From Parapedobacter sp. SGR-10 (GTDB lineage: Bacteria > Bacteroidota > Bacteroidia > Sphingobacteriales > Sphingobacteriaceae): a stretch of 64,000 nt of DNA. Shown here piece after piece: positions 42,402 to 50,029 of the stretch (position 1 is its first letter; each line of letters begins with the position of its first letter). The stretch is taken from assembly GCF_011030405.1 (NCBI RefSeq), contig NZ_JAAJTJ010000001.1, forward strand, positions 62,001-126,000. The letters run 5' to 3'. Under the pieces are notes generated by a model, which saw only the letters and a list, made by a program, of their open reading frames with translations, did not search any database and was not told the DNA's origin. A program made the translations under genes and the position numbers.

Positions 42402-42770
42402 CTAACTGATCGGAGGGCGGAATATGGGGGTATTGTAGTTAAATCTGTAATCAATCAGATAAGGCGAAAAAGGTTTGTCGAGGGGTTCTTCATTGGGCCG
42501 GTATAGGGTCAATACAGGACGCTCCTTATGCACATAAAGCGCACTGTATTCATATACCAAAAGATTCTTTTTCGTCTCCTCTTTCTCTTTTTCCCTGATT
42601 TTCTTCATCAGCACACACTGACCATCACAATGGAGCTGAGGTTTGTCCTTGTTGATACACATTGCAATGTAGTCGGGCAGGTGTATCTGATATTCTACGG
42701 CCATGATACTGCGATAAAATGATTGCAGTGTCAAAGCGAGCAATAGAATATATGTACAAAGAGTTCTCAA
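42402..42770 (-). CDS. Small exported HCDGxC protein, candidate copper binder (copy 1)
   Basis: The first gene of the leftward operon. After a signal or anchor segment (TLCTYILLLALTLQSFY) it carries CINKDKPQLHCDGQC, the same C-x9-C-x3-C layout as the protein at 38954, then a Lys/Glu-rich stretch and a Pro-rich end (FRPPIS). The frame is open to a TTG at 42806 (134 residues), with a GTG at 42803. A TACCTTTG -7 element covers 42804-42811, which would make those starts untranscribed, so I favour TTG at 42770; this choice is uncertain. Confidence 0.72.
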   Translation of the reverse strand: MRTLCTYILLLALTLQSFYRSIMAVEYQIHLPDYIAMCINKDKPQLHCDGQCVLMKKIREKEKEETKKNLLVYEYSALYVHKERPVLTLYRPNEEPLDKPFSPYLIDYRFNYNTPIFRPPIS

Positions 42771-42803
42771 AACTTTCTGGTTCTTATCGTAATTAACCTT
42801 CAC

Positions 42804-42811
42804 CAAAGGTA
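42804..42811 (-). promoter_or_regulatory. Probable -7 element of the copper operon
   Basis: TACCTTTG on the minus strand matches TAnnTTTG. It overlaps the longest possible start of the first gene, so it bears on start choice. Confidence 0.5.
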
Positions 42812-42994
42812 CAGAAAGAATCCATCATAAAAATAACAGATGTCACTTTTTTTAGAAATACCTAATTCATGTTGTCATCCCAAAAATATAATATTTTAAG
42901 ATTGTCCGATCGTTAATAAGGAGCAAGAACCCTATAGTCTAAAAAATTATTTCCTTTTGTGCTTGCGGTCATAAAATAAAGAAGGGTTCACGTT

Positions 42995-43002
42995 TATATT
43001 TG
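42995..43002 (+). promoter_or_regulatory. Probable -7 element of the nrdD operon
   Basis: TATATTTG matches TAnnTTTG and lies 48 bp before the nrdD start. No good -33 is evident. Confidence 0.45.
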
Positions 43003-43050
43003 TTAGAGCCTGTTAGCAAACAACAAATCACCCCTTAATACGACAAAACC

Positions 43051-45153
43051 ATGGAAAAATACGTAATCAAGAGAAATGGAAACTACGAACCGCTGCTGCC
43101 CTACAAAATCCAGGACGCCATCGACAAAGGTTTCAAAAGTGTGGCTTACCCCATCGATGACCGTGTGTACGAGAAAGTTTTGCGAGACCTGAGAAACCAA
43201 GATACTTGGAGCGTGGAAGAAATCCAAAACGCCATCGAACGCCACCTGTATGAACTGGGTTATTTCGAAGTCATGAGATCCTTCATGCTATATCGGCACA
43301 CCCGCAAGTTGCAACGTGAACACATCGACGGTTTTAACGATGACACCACCTATGTGGACAGCAGCCAGACCGTCGAAGAATATATACACCAGATCGACTG
43401 GCGCATCAATGCCAATGCCAACACCTCCTATTCCAATGCCGGATTGATCAACAATACCGCCGGAAAGATCATTGCCAACTATTGGCTGGACAAGGTGTAC
43501 AGCAAGGAAGAAGGCTATGCACACCGCAATGGAGACCTCCATATCCACGACTTGGACTGCCTCACGGGATATTGTGCCGGATGGAGCCTCAGGGTACTGC
43601 TGGACGAAGGATTCAACGGGGTCCGTGGACGTGTGGAAAGCCGCCCTCCATCACACTTTAGGGAGGCTTTGGGACAGATGGCCAACTTTTTAGGGATCCT
43701 TCAAAGTGAATGGGCAGGTGCACAAGCGTTCAGCTCTTTTGATACGTACCTCGCACCTTATGTATTCAAGGACAAACTGGACTACACAGCAGTGCTCAAG
43801 GCCGTACGCAGTTTTGTCTACAACCTCAATGTACCGGCCCGGTGGGGACAATCACCTTTTACCAACATCACCCTGGACTGGAACGTGCCACAGGATCTGC
43901 AAGAACAGATGCCCACACGAGGAGGACAGCACCTATTCAAAAATCTACAAGACGCCGAACTGCTCCTCGAAGCACAACAACGGGGTGTACAACAGCTCGA
44001 AGACCTCTGCTATCGCCATTTCCAACACGAAATGGACATGATCAACAAAGCCTATTATACCGTCATGACGGAAGGCGATGCCAATGGGCAACCGTTTACC
44101 TTTCCCATCCCAACGGTCAATATCACCGAGGATTTTGATTGGCAAAGCGAAAATGCACAACTCCTGTTCGAGAATACGGCCAAGATAGGCTCTTCCTATT
44201 TCCAAAACTTTATCGGTAGCCAATACATTCTGGATGAAAATGGCCAAAAGGTCGAAAACCCCGACGCCTACAAACCCAATGCTGTACGTAGCATGTGCTG
44301 CCGGTTGCAGTTGGACCTACGCGAGCTGCTCAAACGAGGCAACGGCCTATTCGGCAGTGCCGAAATGACCGGAAGCATCGGCGTAGTAACGATCAATATG
44401 GCCCGACTGGGCTACCTCTACAAAGGTCGGGAGCAGCAGCTGATCGAGCGTTTGGATCAGTTGCTGTTGCTGGCCAAGTCTACCTTGGAAAAAAAACGAA
44501 GATTCATACAGCAGATGTACGACAATGGGCTATTCCCCTATACCAAACGCTACCTGCCCCATTTCCGCAATCACTTCTCGACCATCGGTGTCAATGGCAT
44601 GAACGAAATGATACGTAATTTTACCGATGATCAGGAGAACATGATCACCGAATGGGGCAAAACCTTCGCTTCCGATATGCTCGATCATATCCGTACGCGG
44701 CTCCGTGAATTCCAAGAAGAAACGGGCAATCTCTACAACCTCGAGGCTACACCTGCCGAGGGGACGACCTATCGTTTTGCCAAAGAAGACAAAAAACGGT
44801 TTTCGGACATCCTGCAAGCCGGTGAGGATGAAAATATCTATTATACCAACAGTTCGCAGATACCCGTGGACCATACGGACGATCCCTTCGAGGCACTGTT
44901 GCTACAGGATCAACTGCAATGTAAGTACACCGGAGGCACTGTTCTGCACCTCTACATGAGCGAGCGTATCAGTACGCCCGATGCCTGCCGGGAATTCGTA
45001 CGTACCGTCCTCTCCAACTTTAAACTACCGTATATTACCGTCACACCTGTATTCAGCATCTGCCCCGTGCATGGCTACCTCAATGGCGAGCACGAATACT
45101 GCCCACAATGCGACGATATCATTGTCTCAAACCACTCAAATATAAATACATGA
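43051..45153 (+). CDS. nrdD: Anaerobic ribonucleoside-triphosphate reductase, catalytic part without glycyl-radical domain
   Basis: A 700-residue protein. An ATP-cone lies at 1-90 (KYVIKRNGNYEPLLPYKIQDAIDKGF), then the reductase barrel with HDLDCLTGYCAGWSL, the conserved SMCCRLQLDLREL and MTGSIGVVTINMARLGY. It ends with the zinc site CPVH...CPQC (C671, H674, C684, C687) and stops 13 residues later. The usual last ~60 residues with the radical Gly are missing and are encoded instead by a separate gene at 45472-45648. Class III enzymes make deoxynucleotides without oxygen and need this radical. Confidence 0.93.
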   Translation: MEKYVIKRNGNYEPLLPYKIQDAIDKGFKSVAYPIDDRVYEKVLRDLRNQDTWSVEEIQNAIERHLYELGYFEVMRSFMLYRHTRKLQREHIDGFNDDTTYVDSSQTVEEYIHQIDWRINANANTSYSNAGLINNTAGKIIANYWLDKVYSKEEGYAHRNGDLHIHDLDCLTGYCAGWSLRVLLDEGFNGVRGRVESRPPSHFREALGQMANFLGILQSEWAGAQAFSSFDTYLAPYVFKDKLDYTAVLKAVRSFVYNLNVPARWGQSPFTNITLDWNVPQDLQEQMPTRGGQHLFKNLQDAELLLEAQQRGVQQLEDLCYRHFQHEMDMINKAYYTVMTEGDANGQPFTFPIPTVNITEDFDWQSENAQLLFENTAKIGSSYFQNFIGSQYILDENGQKVENPDAYKPNAVRSMCCRLQLDLRELLKRGNGLFGSAEMTGSIGVVTINMARLGYLYKGREQQLIERLDQLLLLAKSTLEKKRRFIQQMYDNGLFPYTKRYLPHFRNHFSTIGVNGMNEMIRNFTDDQENMITEWGKTFASDMLDHIRTRLREFQEETGNLYNLEATPAEGTTYRFAKEDKKRFSDILQAGEDENIYYTNSSQIPVDHTDDPFEALLLQDQLQCKYTGGTVLHLYMSERISTPDACREFVRTVLSNFKLPYITVTPVFSICPVHGYLNGEHEYCPQCDDIIVSNHSNINT

Positions 45154-45476
45154 TACAAGAAGAACACGTCATACAGATAGAACGCATGCTACATTACACG
45201 ATGTGTTTGCACGGGCTTTGTTAAATGCTATCCCTCTCTGGAGAGGGGCGTGGAAGGCAAAGGGCTGGATTGGGAGAGGGAAAATTTTCAAAATTCTGAA
45301 AATAAGCCACTTGAGTAACATCCTCCCCCTACCCCCTCAAAGAGGGGGACAACGTTCTACAAAGGCAATTCGAGAACAAAGTTGTAGAACAAACAACAAG
45401 AGGACATACACAATGACAAAAAACTTTTTTGTTATGTATTAAGTCAAAAATAAACACTCAAATATAAATACATGAT
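45133..45476 (+). repeat. Two 22-bp direct repeats flanking a 300-bp insert at the end of nrdD
   Basis: An identical 22-bp sequence starting CACTCAAATATAAATACATG occurs at 45133-45154, where it contains the nrdD stop codon, and at 45455-45476, where it contains the start of the glycyl-radical gene. The insert holds a short remnant frame (45150-45224) whose ERML matches the start of the intact small gene, a CCCTCTCTGGAGAGGGG-type interspersed repeat (about 45230-45355) and a GTTCTACAA/TTGTAGAAC hairpin (45354-45391). Confidence 0.85.
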
Positions 45477-45648
45477 GATTACAAACACCACAGAACGTAT
45501 GCTGATCTTGCAGCAAAATCAGCAACAACGCAGCAAATGCCTGGTTTACACACGTGTAATGGGCTATCACAGACCGGTCGAAAGCTTTAACATCGGCAAA
45601 AAGGGCGAGCATCGCCAACGCACACACTTTAAAGAAAAGTATGCCTAA
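45472..45648 (+). CDS. Free-standing glycyl-radical domain of class III ribonucleotide reductase
   Basis: A 58-residue protein. Its core, CLVYTRVMGYHRPVESFNIG, is the C-terminal glycyl-radical motif of NrdD (RVxGYxxPVxxFNxGK); Gly31 would carry the radical. The N-terminal 22 residues are Gln/Asn-rich and may dock onto NrdD. It supplies exactly the part missing from the 700-residue NrdD upstream. Its stop overlaps the nrdG start by 8 bases, so it is coupled to the activase. A second ATG lies at 45475. Confidence 0.9.
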   Translation: MMITNTTERMLILQQNQQQRSKCLVYTRVMGYHRPVESFNIGKKGEHRQRTHFKEKYA

Positions 45649-46318
45649 GCCTATTTATAGCATTACACCGTTCACCATGCTGGACTATCCAAACCATACA
45701 GCCTGCATCCTCTGGTTTGCGGGCTGTAATATGCGTTGCGTGTACTGCTATAATCCAGACATTGTGCTGGGCAAAGGAAAGCTTTCTATTGGGGAGGCGA
45801 CACAGTTTCTCCGATCCCGCCAAAACCTCCTGCAAGGAGTTGTATTCAGCGGCGGGGAATGCACCCTGCACCCCTCACTGGTCTCGTTGGCCCGAGAGGC
45901 CAAGGCAATGGGTTATCTGGTCAAGGTCGATACCAACGGAACAAGGCCCAAGATGTTGGAAAAAATGCTATCTGAAAAGCTTATAGATTACATAGCCTTG
46001 GATTTCAAGGGTATCGGAAAACAACATGAAGCTATCACGGTATCCAAGACCTTCCACACCTTTGCCAAGACTTTAGCTTTGCTGCAGCATTCAGCCATTC
46101 CTTTTGAGATAAGGACCACCTGGCATGAGGCACTCTATTCCAGAGAAGATATCGGACAGATGGTTCAATATCTGGAAGAGCATAGCTATCAAGGGGAATA
46201 TTTTATCCAATACTTCCGCAATGATGTGCCCACGCTTGAGCAATTGCCTTATCATGCTTCGAGGTTGGATGCCGCCGAATTGTCTACCGCAGATATCCAG
46301 GTGAAGATAAGGGGATGA
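45641..46318 (+). CDS. nrdG: Anaerobic ribonucleotide reductase activating enzyme
   Basis: A 225-residue radical-SAM protein with CNMRCVYC (CxxxCxxC) binding the [4Fe-4S] cluster, VVFSGGECTLHPSL and VKVDTNG. It generates the glycyl radical on NrdD from S-adenosylmethionine. It is 8 bases into the end of the small glycyl-radical gene, which supports that this gene makes its substrate. The length suits the NrdG2-like activases, with an extended C-terminus compared with the E. coli 154-residue form. Confidence 0.92.
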   Translation: MPKPIYSITPFTMLDYPNHTACILWFAGCNMRCVYCYNPDIVLGKGKLSIGEATQFLRSRQNLLQGVVFSGGECTLHPSLVSLAREAKAMGYLVKVDTNGTRPKMLEKMLSEKLIDYIALDFKGIGKQHEAITVSKTFHTFAKTLALLQHSAIPFEIRTTWHEALYSREDIGQMVQYLEEHSYQGEYFIQYFRNDVPTLEQLPYHASRLDAAELSTADIQVKIRG

Positions 46319-46361
46319 GTTTTAATTTTATTGGTACACGGCCATTCAAGCATCCTACCTG

Positions 46362-46390
46362 TCGCAAGTTTACCAAAGGGTAACTTGTGA
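46362..46390. repeat. Fragment of the TCGCAAGTTTA repeat
   Basis: TCGCAAGTTTACC followed by GGGTAACTTGTGA matches the left end of the element at 28950-29090 (TCGCAAGTTTAGC...GCGTAACTTGTGA), including a small inner hairpin. Confidence 0.65.
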
Positions 46391-46506
46391 CCATTCAAGC
46401 ACACGCGGCACGCGTGCGCCAGTGTCGGTTAGACGCTTGCGCCTGTAGAGATACAACATTTTGAAAACACGTATCTTATCGGTATTTTTGTTTTAAATCT
46501 CTTTTT

Positions 46507-46716
46507 ATGACACAGGTTACCTTACATATCGACAATAAAAAAAAATGGGCCGCTATTAAGACTATCTTAGAAGCTATGGATATCACCTATGACGCACAGG
46601 AGTCTGTAAAAGAAATCACAAAGAAGGAACAAGCACTCGTAGAACGTGCGGAAGCCGATGTTACTGAAGGTCGTTTACACCATTTTACATCCCATCGTGA
46701 GATACTAGGTCGCTAG
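46507..46716 (+). CDS. DUF2683-like small protein, possible antitoxin
   Basis: A 69-residue protein starting MTQVTLHIDNKKKWAAIKTILEAMDITYD, the pattern of short antitoxin-like proteins of Bacteroidota (DUF2683 type), with a charged C-terminus (EGRLHHFTSHREIL). No full toxin gene follows. A short frame from 46733 (starting MIKKIEYTDTYKISFLI) may be the decayed start of a RelE-like partner, but purE ends within it. Confidence in the family is modest. Confidence 0.6.
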   Translation: MTQVTLHIDNKKKWAAIKTILEAMDITYDAQESVKEITKKEQALVERAEADVTEGRLHHFTSHREILGR

Positions 46717-46784
46717 TGCATACCATTTCATGATCAAGAAAATCGAATATACCGACACCTATAAAATTAGCTTTCTCATACAAA

Positions 46785-47294
46785 CTAAAACCGCATTCTT
46801 TCCACTTCTGCCGCCGTTTCCTCTACCTTCTCACGAAGACCTTCCTTAAAGCGGAGAATATTGTTGGCTATGGTTTCGTCGGTAGTACCGATGATCTGTG
46901 CCGCCAGTATACCGGCGTTCTTTGCGGCATTCAAGGCTACGGTCGCCACAGGGATACCATTGGGCATCTGCAAGATAGACAGTACCGAATCCCAACCATC
47001 GATCGAATTGGAAGACTTGACGGGCACTCCGATCACGGGCAAGTGGGTAATGGATGCCACCATACCGGGCAAATGCGCCGCCCCCCCGGCCCCGGCGATA
47101 ATGACTTTCAGACCTCTGGAGGCTGCTTGTTCGGCATAGTCAAACATTCGTTGTGGTGTGCGGTGGGCCGACACGATGGTCACTTCAAAGCCCACACCCA
47201 ACTCTTTCAATACTTCCACGGCATCCTGCATGACCGGAAGGTCTGATTTGCTTCCCATGATGATGCCGACCTGAATTTTATTTTCTGTATTCAT
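46785..47294 (-). CDS. purE: N5-carboxyaminoimidazole ribonucleotide mutase
   Basis: A 169-residue enzyme of purine synthesis that converts N5-CAIR to CAIR. Class I PurE features: VGIIMGSKSDLPVM at the N-terminus, SAHRTPQRMFDYA, IAGAGGAAHLPGMVASITHLPVIGVPV and the SILQMPNGIPVATVAL stretch. The frame is open for 30 more residues upstream, but ATG at 47294 is the family start. It pairs with purK at 47497, with a 102-bp repeat between them. Confidence 0.96.
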   Translation of the reverse strand: MNTENKIQVGIIMGSKSDLPVMQDAVEVLKELGVGFEVTIVSAHRTPQRMFDYAEQAASRGLKVIIAGAGGAAHLPGMVASITHLPVIGVPVKSSNSIDGWDSVLSILQMPNGIPVATVALNAAKNAGILAAQIIGTTDETIANNILRFKEGLREKVEETAAEVERMRF

Positions 47295-47380
47295 CTTTGT
47301 TTTTCTTATGAATGCTCTTCCTCTTTCAAGTTTAGCGGGCTGTCCGTAAGGCAGAACGTGCAACTTGGAAGCATAAAAAA

Positions 47381-47482
47381 GCAAGTTTATAACTTGCTAT
47401 GTTCAATATGTATCTGCTAAGTTGAAAACTTAGCTTATAACCTGCCACAAGTTATCCCGATAAATCGGAACTAAACTTGCGA
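47381..47482. repeat. Repeat with terminal inverted GCAAGTTTA ends
   Basis: A 102-bp relative of the element at 28950-29090. It shares the inner words AACTTAGCTTAT and CACAAGTTATCCCGA. It lies between purE and purK. Confidence 0.75.
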
Positions 47483-47496
47483 CAGCAACTGAGGAT

Positions 47497-48639
47497 TTAC
47501 GCTATCACCTTCAATATTTCCTGTACTTTGCGGGCATTGGCAATAGCCGTTTCCCGATCATGGTGCACGACGCACACATGCCCCATCTTGCGGAAAGGCT
47601 TCGTATATTTCTTGCCGTAAAGGTGTACATATACCCCATCCAATCCCAACACCTCTTCTACACCTTCGTATTTGGCCAGGCCTTCGTATCCATCCTCACC
47701 CAATAGGTTGATCATGACGGCATTGGCCCGGGCCTCGGTATTGCCCAATGGCAGATTGAAGATAGCCCGCAGGTGCTGTCCGAACTGGGACGTATAATTG
47801 CCTTCGATCGTATGGTGTCCCGAATTGTGCGGACGTGGAGCCAACTCATTGACCAGTATCTCTCCCTCCTTGGTCAAGAACATCTCGACAGCCAATAATC
47901 CGACGATCTGCAAGTCATTGGCAATTTTTTTAGCCAATTCTTCCGCCTGCTGCTGGATCTCAAAGCTATAGGTCGAGGGTGAGATCAAGAATTCCACCAG
48001 ATTGGCCTGTGCATTGAATTCCATTTCGACCATCGGAAAGGTCTTGACTTCTCCCCGATCGTTGCGCGCCACGATCACGGCAATCTCTTTTTCAAAATCC
48101 ACGATCTCTTCGACCAGGCTAGGTTCTTCAAAGGCTGTCGCTAGGTCTTCCGAAGTACGGATCATTTTCACCCCCTTGCCATCGTATCCGTCCCTACGCA
48201 ATTTTTGCACATAGGGCAGTCGGAGCGAGGTATTGGCCAGTGCCTCCTTATTCGACATCAGCTGGAATGCCGCAGTAGGGATATCGTTTTGCTTAAAGAA
48301 CTGCTTCTGCAAGCCTTTGTCCTGGATGAGACGGATCACCCTGGACTGTGGGTATACCAGCACGCCTTCGTCTTCCAATCTTTCCAAGGCATCGACATTG
48401 ACTTTTTCAATTTCGATGGTGATCATGTCCAGTCCCTTGCCAAAATTGTACACGGTATCGTAGTCGCCCAATGAACCACATTCGAAGTGGTTGCACAGCT
48501 TACGACAGGGTGCATTTTTGTCCGGATCCAGGATATGGATATTGACATTGTAATTAATCGCTTCCTGGATCAGCATACGTCCCAATTGACCGCCGCCAAG
48601 AATACCTAATTGCAACTCACCATAAAAATCTTTTGCCAT
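47497..48639 (-). CDS. purK: N5-carboxyaminoimidazole ribonucleotide synthase
   Basis: A 380-residue ATP-grasp enzyme that makes N5-CAIR from AIR, bicarbonate and ATP. It has LGILGGGQLGRMLIQEAINY at the N-terminus, the ATP-grasp loop KLRRDGYDGKGVKMIR, and VEMFLTKEGEILVNELAPRPHNSGHHTIEG with the metal-binding Glu and Asn. It is directly upstream of purE on the same strand; the products act in sequence. Confidence 0.97.
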   Translation of the reverse strand: MAKDFYGELQLGILGGGQLGRMLIQEAINYNVNIHILDPDKNAPCRKLCNHFECGSLGDYDTVYNFGKGLDMITIEIEKVNVDALERLEDEGVLVYPQSRVIRLIQDKGLQKQFFKQNDIPTAAFQLMSNKEALANTSLRLPYVQKLRRDGYDGKGVKMIRTSEDLATAFEEPSLVEEIVDFEKEIAVIVARNDRGEVKTFPMVEMEFNAQANLVEFLISPSTYSFEIQQQAEELAKKIANDLQIVGLLAVEMFLTKEGEILVNELAPRPHNSGHHTIEGNYTSQFGQHLRAIFNLPLGNTEARANAVMINLLGEDGYEGLAKYEGVEEVLGLDGVYVHLYGKKYTKPFRKMGHVCVVHHDRETAIANARKVQEILKVIA

Positions 48640-48668
48640 AATTATTATTGACCTTTCTTTATCTTTTT

Positions 48669-48835
48669 AACCACATAGGAACATAGTTTTTTCTATCTCC
48701 AGTTTTATATTTAAGGCTCTTTGAGCTTTACAATAGATCAGCATAGTCTACTATGTGAGAAATACATTTCCTTTGCATAACTCCTTGGTCTATTTATAAA
48801 TATTTTTCTATGTCTCTATGTGGTTTTACTTATCA
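48669..48835. repeat. MITE-like repeat with AACCACATAG ends (copy 2)
   Basis: A 167-bp unit bounded by AACCACATAG and CTATGTGGTT. The ends match copy 1 at 9142-9274. It lies just after nuoB and before purK. Confidence 0.75.
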
Positions 48836-48861
48836 CAAGGTATTAAAAACTACTCTGATTT

Positions 48862-49368
48862 TTATACCTCCTCTTCCTCAAAATACTTTTGATGGAGGAT
48901 ATGTTCTTTTTCTATTATTTTTTGTAATTCCAAAAAAGCGCCGATCAGTGCTTCAGGTCTCGGTGGACAGCCCTGTACATACACATCGACCGGAATGATC
49001 TTGTCCACACCTTTGACGACATGATAACCATGCTGCCAGTATGGCCCTCCGCAATTGGAACAGGAACCCATCGAGATCACGTACCTCGGCTCGGGCATCT
49101 GTTCGTACAGTGTCCGTATCCTGTCCGCCATCTTGAAGGTCACCGTACCCGCCACGATCATGACATCGGACTGCCTCGGCGACGGGCGTGGAAAAACCCC
49201 AAGCCTATCCAGATCGTATGTCGCCGCCATGGCTCCCATCATCTCGATGGCACAGCAGGCTATACCGAAACTGACGGGCCACATCGACGATAGCCTCGCC
49301 CAGTTCAACAGGTCATCGATCTTGGCTATGACCACACCATCCGATTTCAACTGCTGCTCGATACTCAT
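48862..49368 (-). CDS. nuoB: NADH-quinone oxidoreductase subunit B
   Basis: A 168-residue subunit that carries iron-sulfur cluster N2, the last one before quinone. Cluster ligands are seen in [22 protein letters not shown] and [13 protein letters not shown]. It overlaps nuoA by 4 bases (ATGA). Unlike the usual order, no nuoC follows: a repeat and purK lie downstream, and the remaining complex I genes are not in the window. Confidence 0.96.
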   Translation of the reverse strand: MSIEQQLKSDGVVIAKIDDLLNWARLSSMWPVSFGIACCAIEMMGAMAATYDLDRLGVFPRPSPRQSDVMIVAGTVTFKMADRIRTLYEQMPEPRYVISMGSCSNCGGPYWQHGYHVVKGVDKIIPVDVYVQGCPPRPEALIGAFLELQKIIEKEHILHQKYFEEEEV

Positions 49369-49961
49369 GCGTTTGGACTTTTGAATTTAGGCCGGAACCC
49401 TAATTTTGGTTTCGGGGCAGGATCGGCCTGCGATACAGGCTGCGATTCCTCTTCCTCTGCTATACGCTTATAATCCCTTATGGGATAGGTTTTGTTGTTC
49501 AACTGTTCGTACACCGAAGCCGGGATCGCTACATCCGTCGTCGGAACGACATGTGTCGTCTTCACCCAGTTCAGGTATCCCTTTTTCCAGACATAGACCA
49601 ATCCCAATACCAGAATAACGATGAAGATGGCCATTTCAATCAGCGTAAACCATCCCCAACGTGCATCCGCCGCGATAAATTCCTTATTGCCAAATACCGT
49701 CGCCCACGGGAATACAAAGATCAGCTCTACGTCAAACAACAGGAAAATAAGGGCGATGACATAAAAACGAGGGTTGAACTGTGTCCAGGATGATCCTGTA
49801 GGCTCTTCACCACATTCGTATGTACTTAATTTGATAGGGTTAGGTTTTTTAGGAGACAGCACTTTCGCCAGTAACATGGTCACGCATACCAATAGGACTC
49901 CTATTACTCCGATCAAGAGAATGTGTCCATAAGCTGATAACTGCGCGGGATGGTCGTCCAT
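49365..49961 (-). CDS. nuoA: NADH-quinone oxidoreductase subunit A
   Basis: A 198-residue membrane subunit with three helices and the family motifs [44 protein letters not shown]. It is longer than typical NuoA (about 120-130 residues) because of a polar C-terminal extension of roughly 65 residues ([20 protein letters not shown]...[15 protein letters not shown]) predicted to lie outside the membrane. It is first in an isolated nuoA-nuoB pair. Confidence 0.95.
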   Translation of the reverse strand: MDDHPAQLSAYGHILLIGVIGVLLVCVTMLLAKVLSPKKPNPIKLSTYECGEEPTGSSWTQFNPRFYVIALIFLLFDVELIFVFPWATVFGNKEFIAADARWGWFTLIEMAIFIVILVLGLVYVWKKGYLNWVKTTHVVPTTDVAIPASVYEQLNNKTYPIRDYKRIAEEEESQPVSQADPAPKPKLGFRPKFKSPNA

Positions 49962-49992
49962 GTTACAAAATTAAGAATTATTTTTTTAATCC

Positions 49993-50020
49993 GTAGAGAC
50001 GCAACGCATTGCGTCTCTAC
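49993..50020. repeat. Palindromic repeat, GTAGAGACGC family (copy 5)
   Basis: Arms GTAGAGACGCAACG and CATTGCGTCTCTAC form a 28-bp palindrome with a mismatched centre. It sits 10 bp beyond the ffh stop codon and may also end its transcript. Confidence 0.85.
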
Positions 50021-50029
50021 AAAAATATT

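Noticed and set aside
45203-45442. A 79-residue plus-strand frame in the nrdD insert
   Set aside because: Its middle is the interspersed repeat, and the product is a low-grade basic peptide with no known relatives.
43051-45648. NrdD split as a recent frameshift or sequencing error
   Set aside because: The two parts are separated by 318 bp of unrelated sequence, and the small gene has its own start and overlaps nrdG, so no single-base change would join them.
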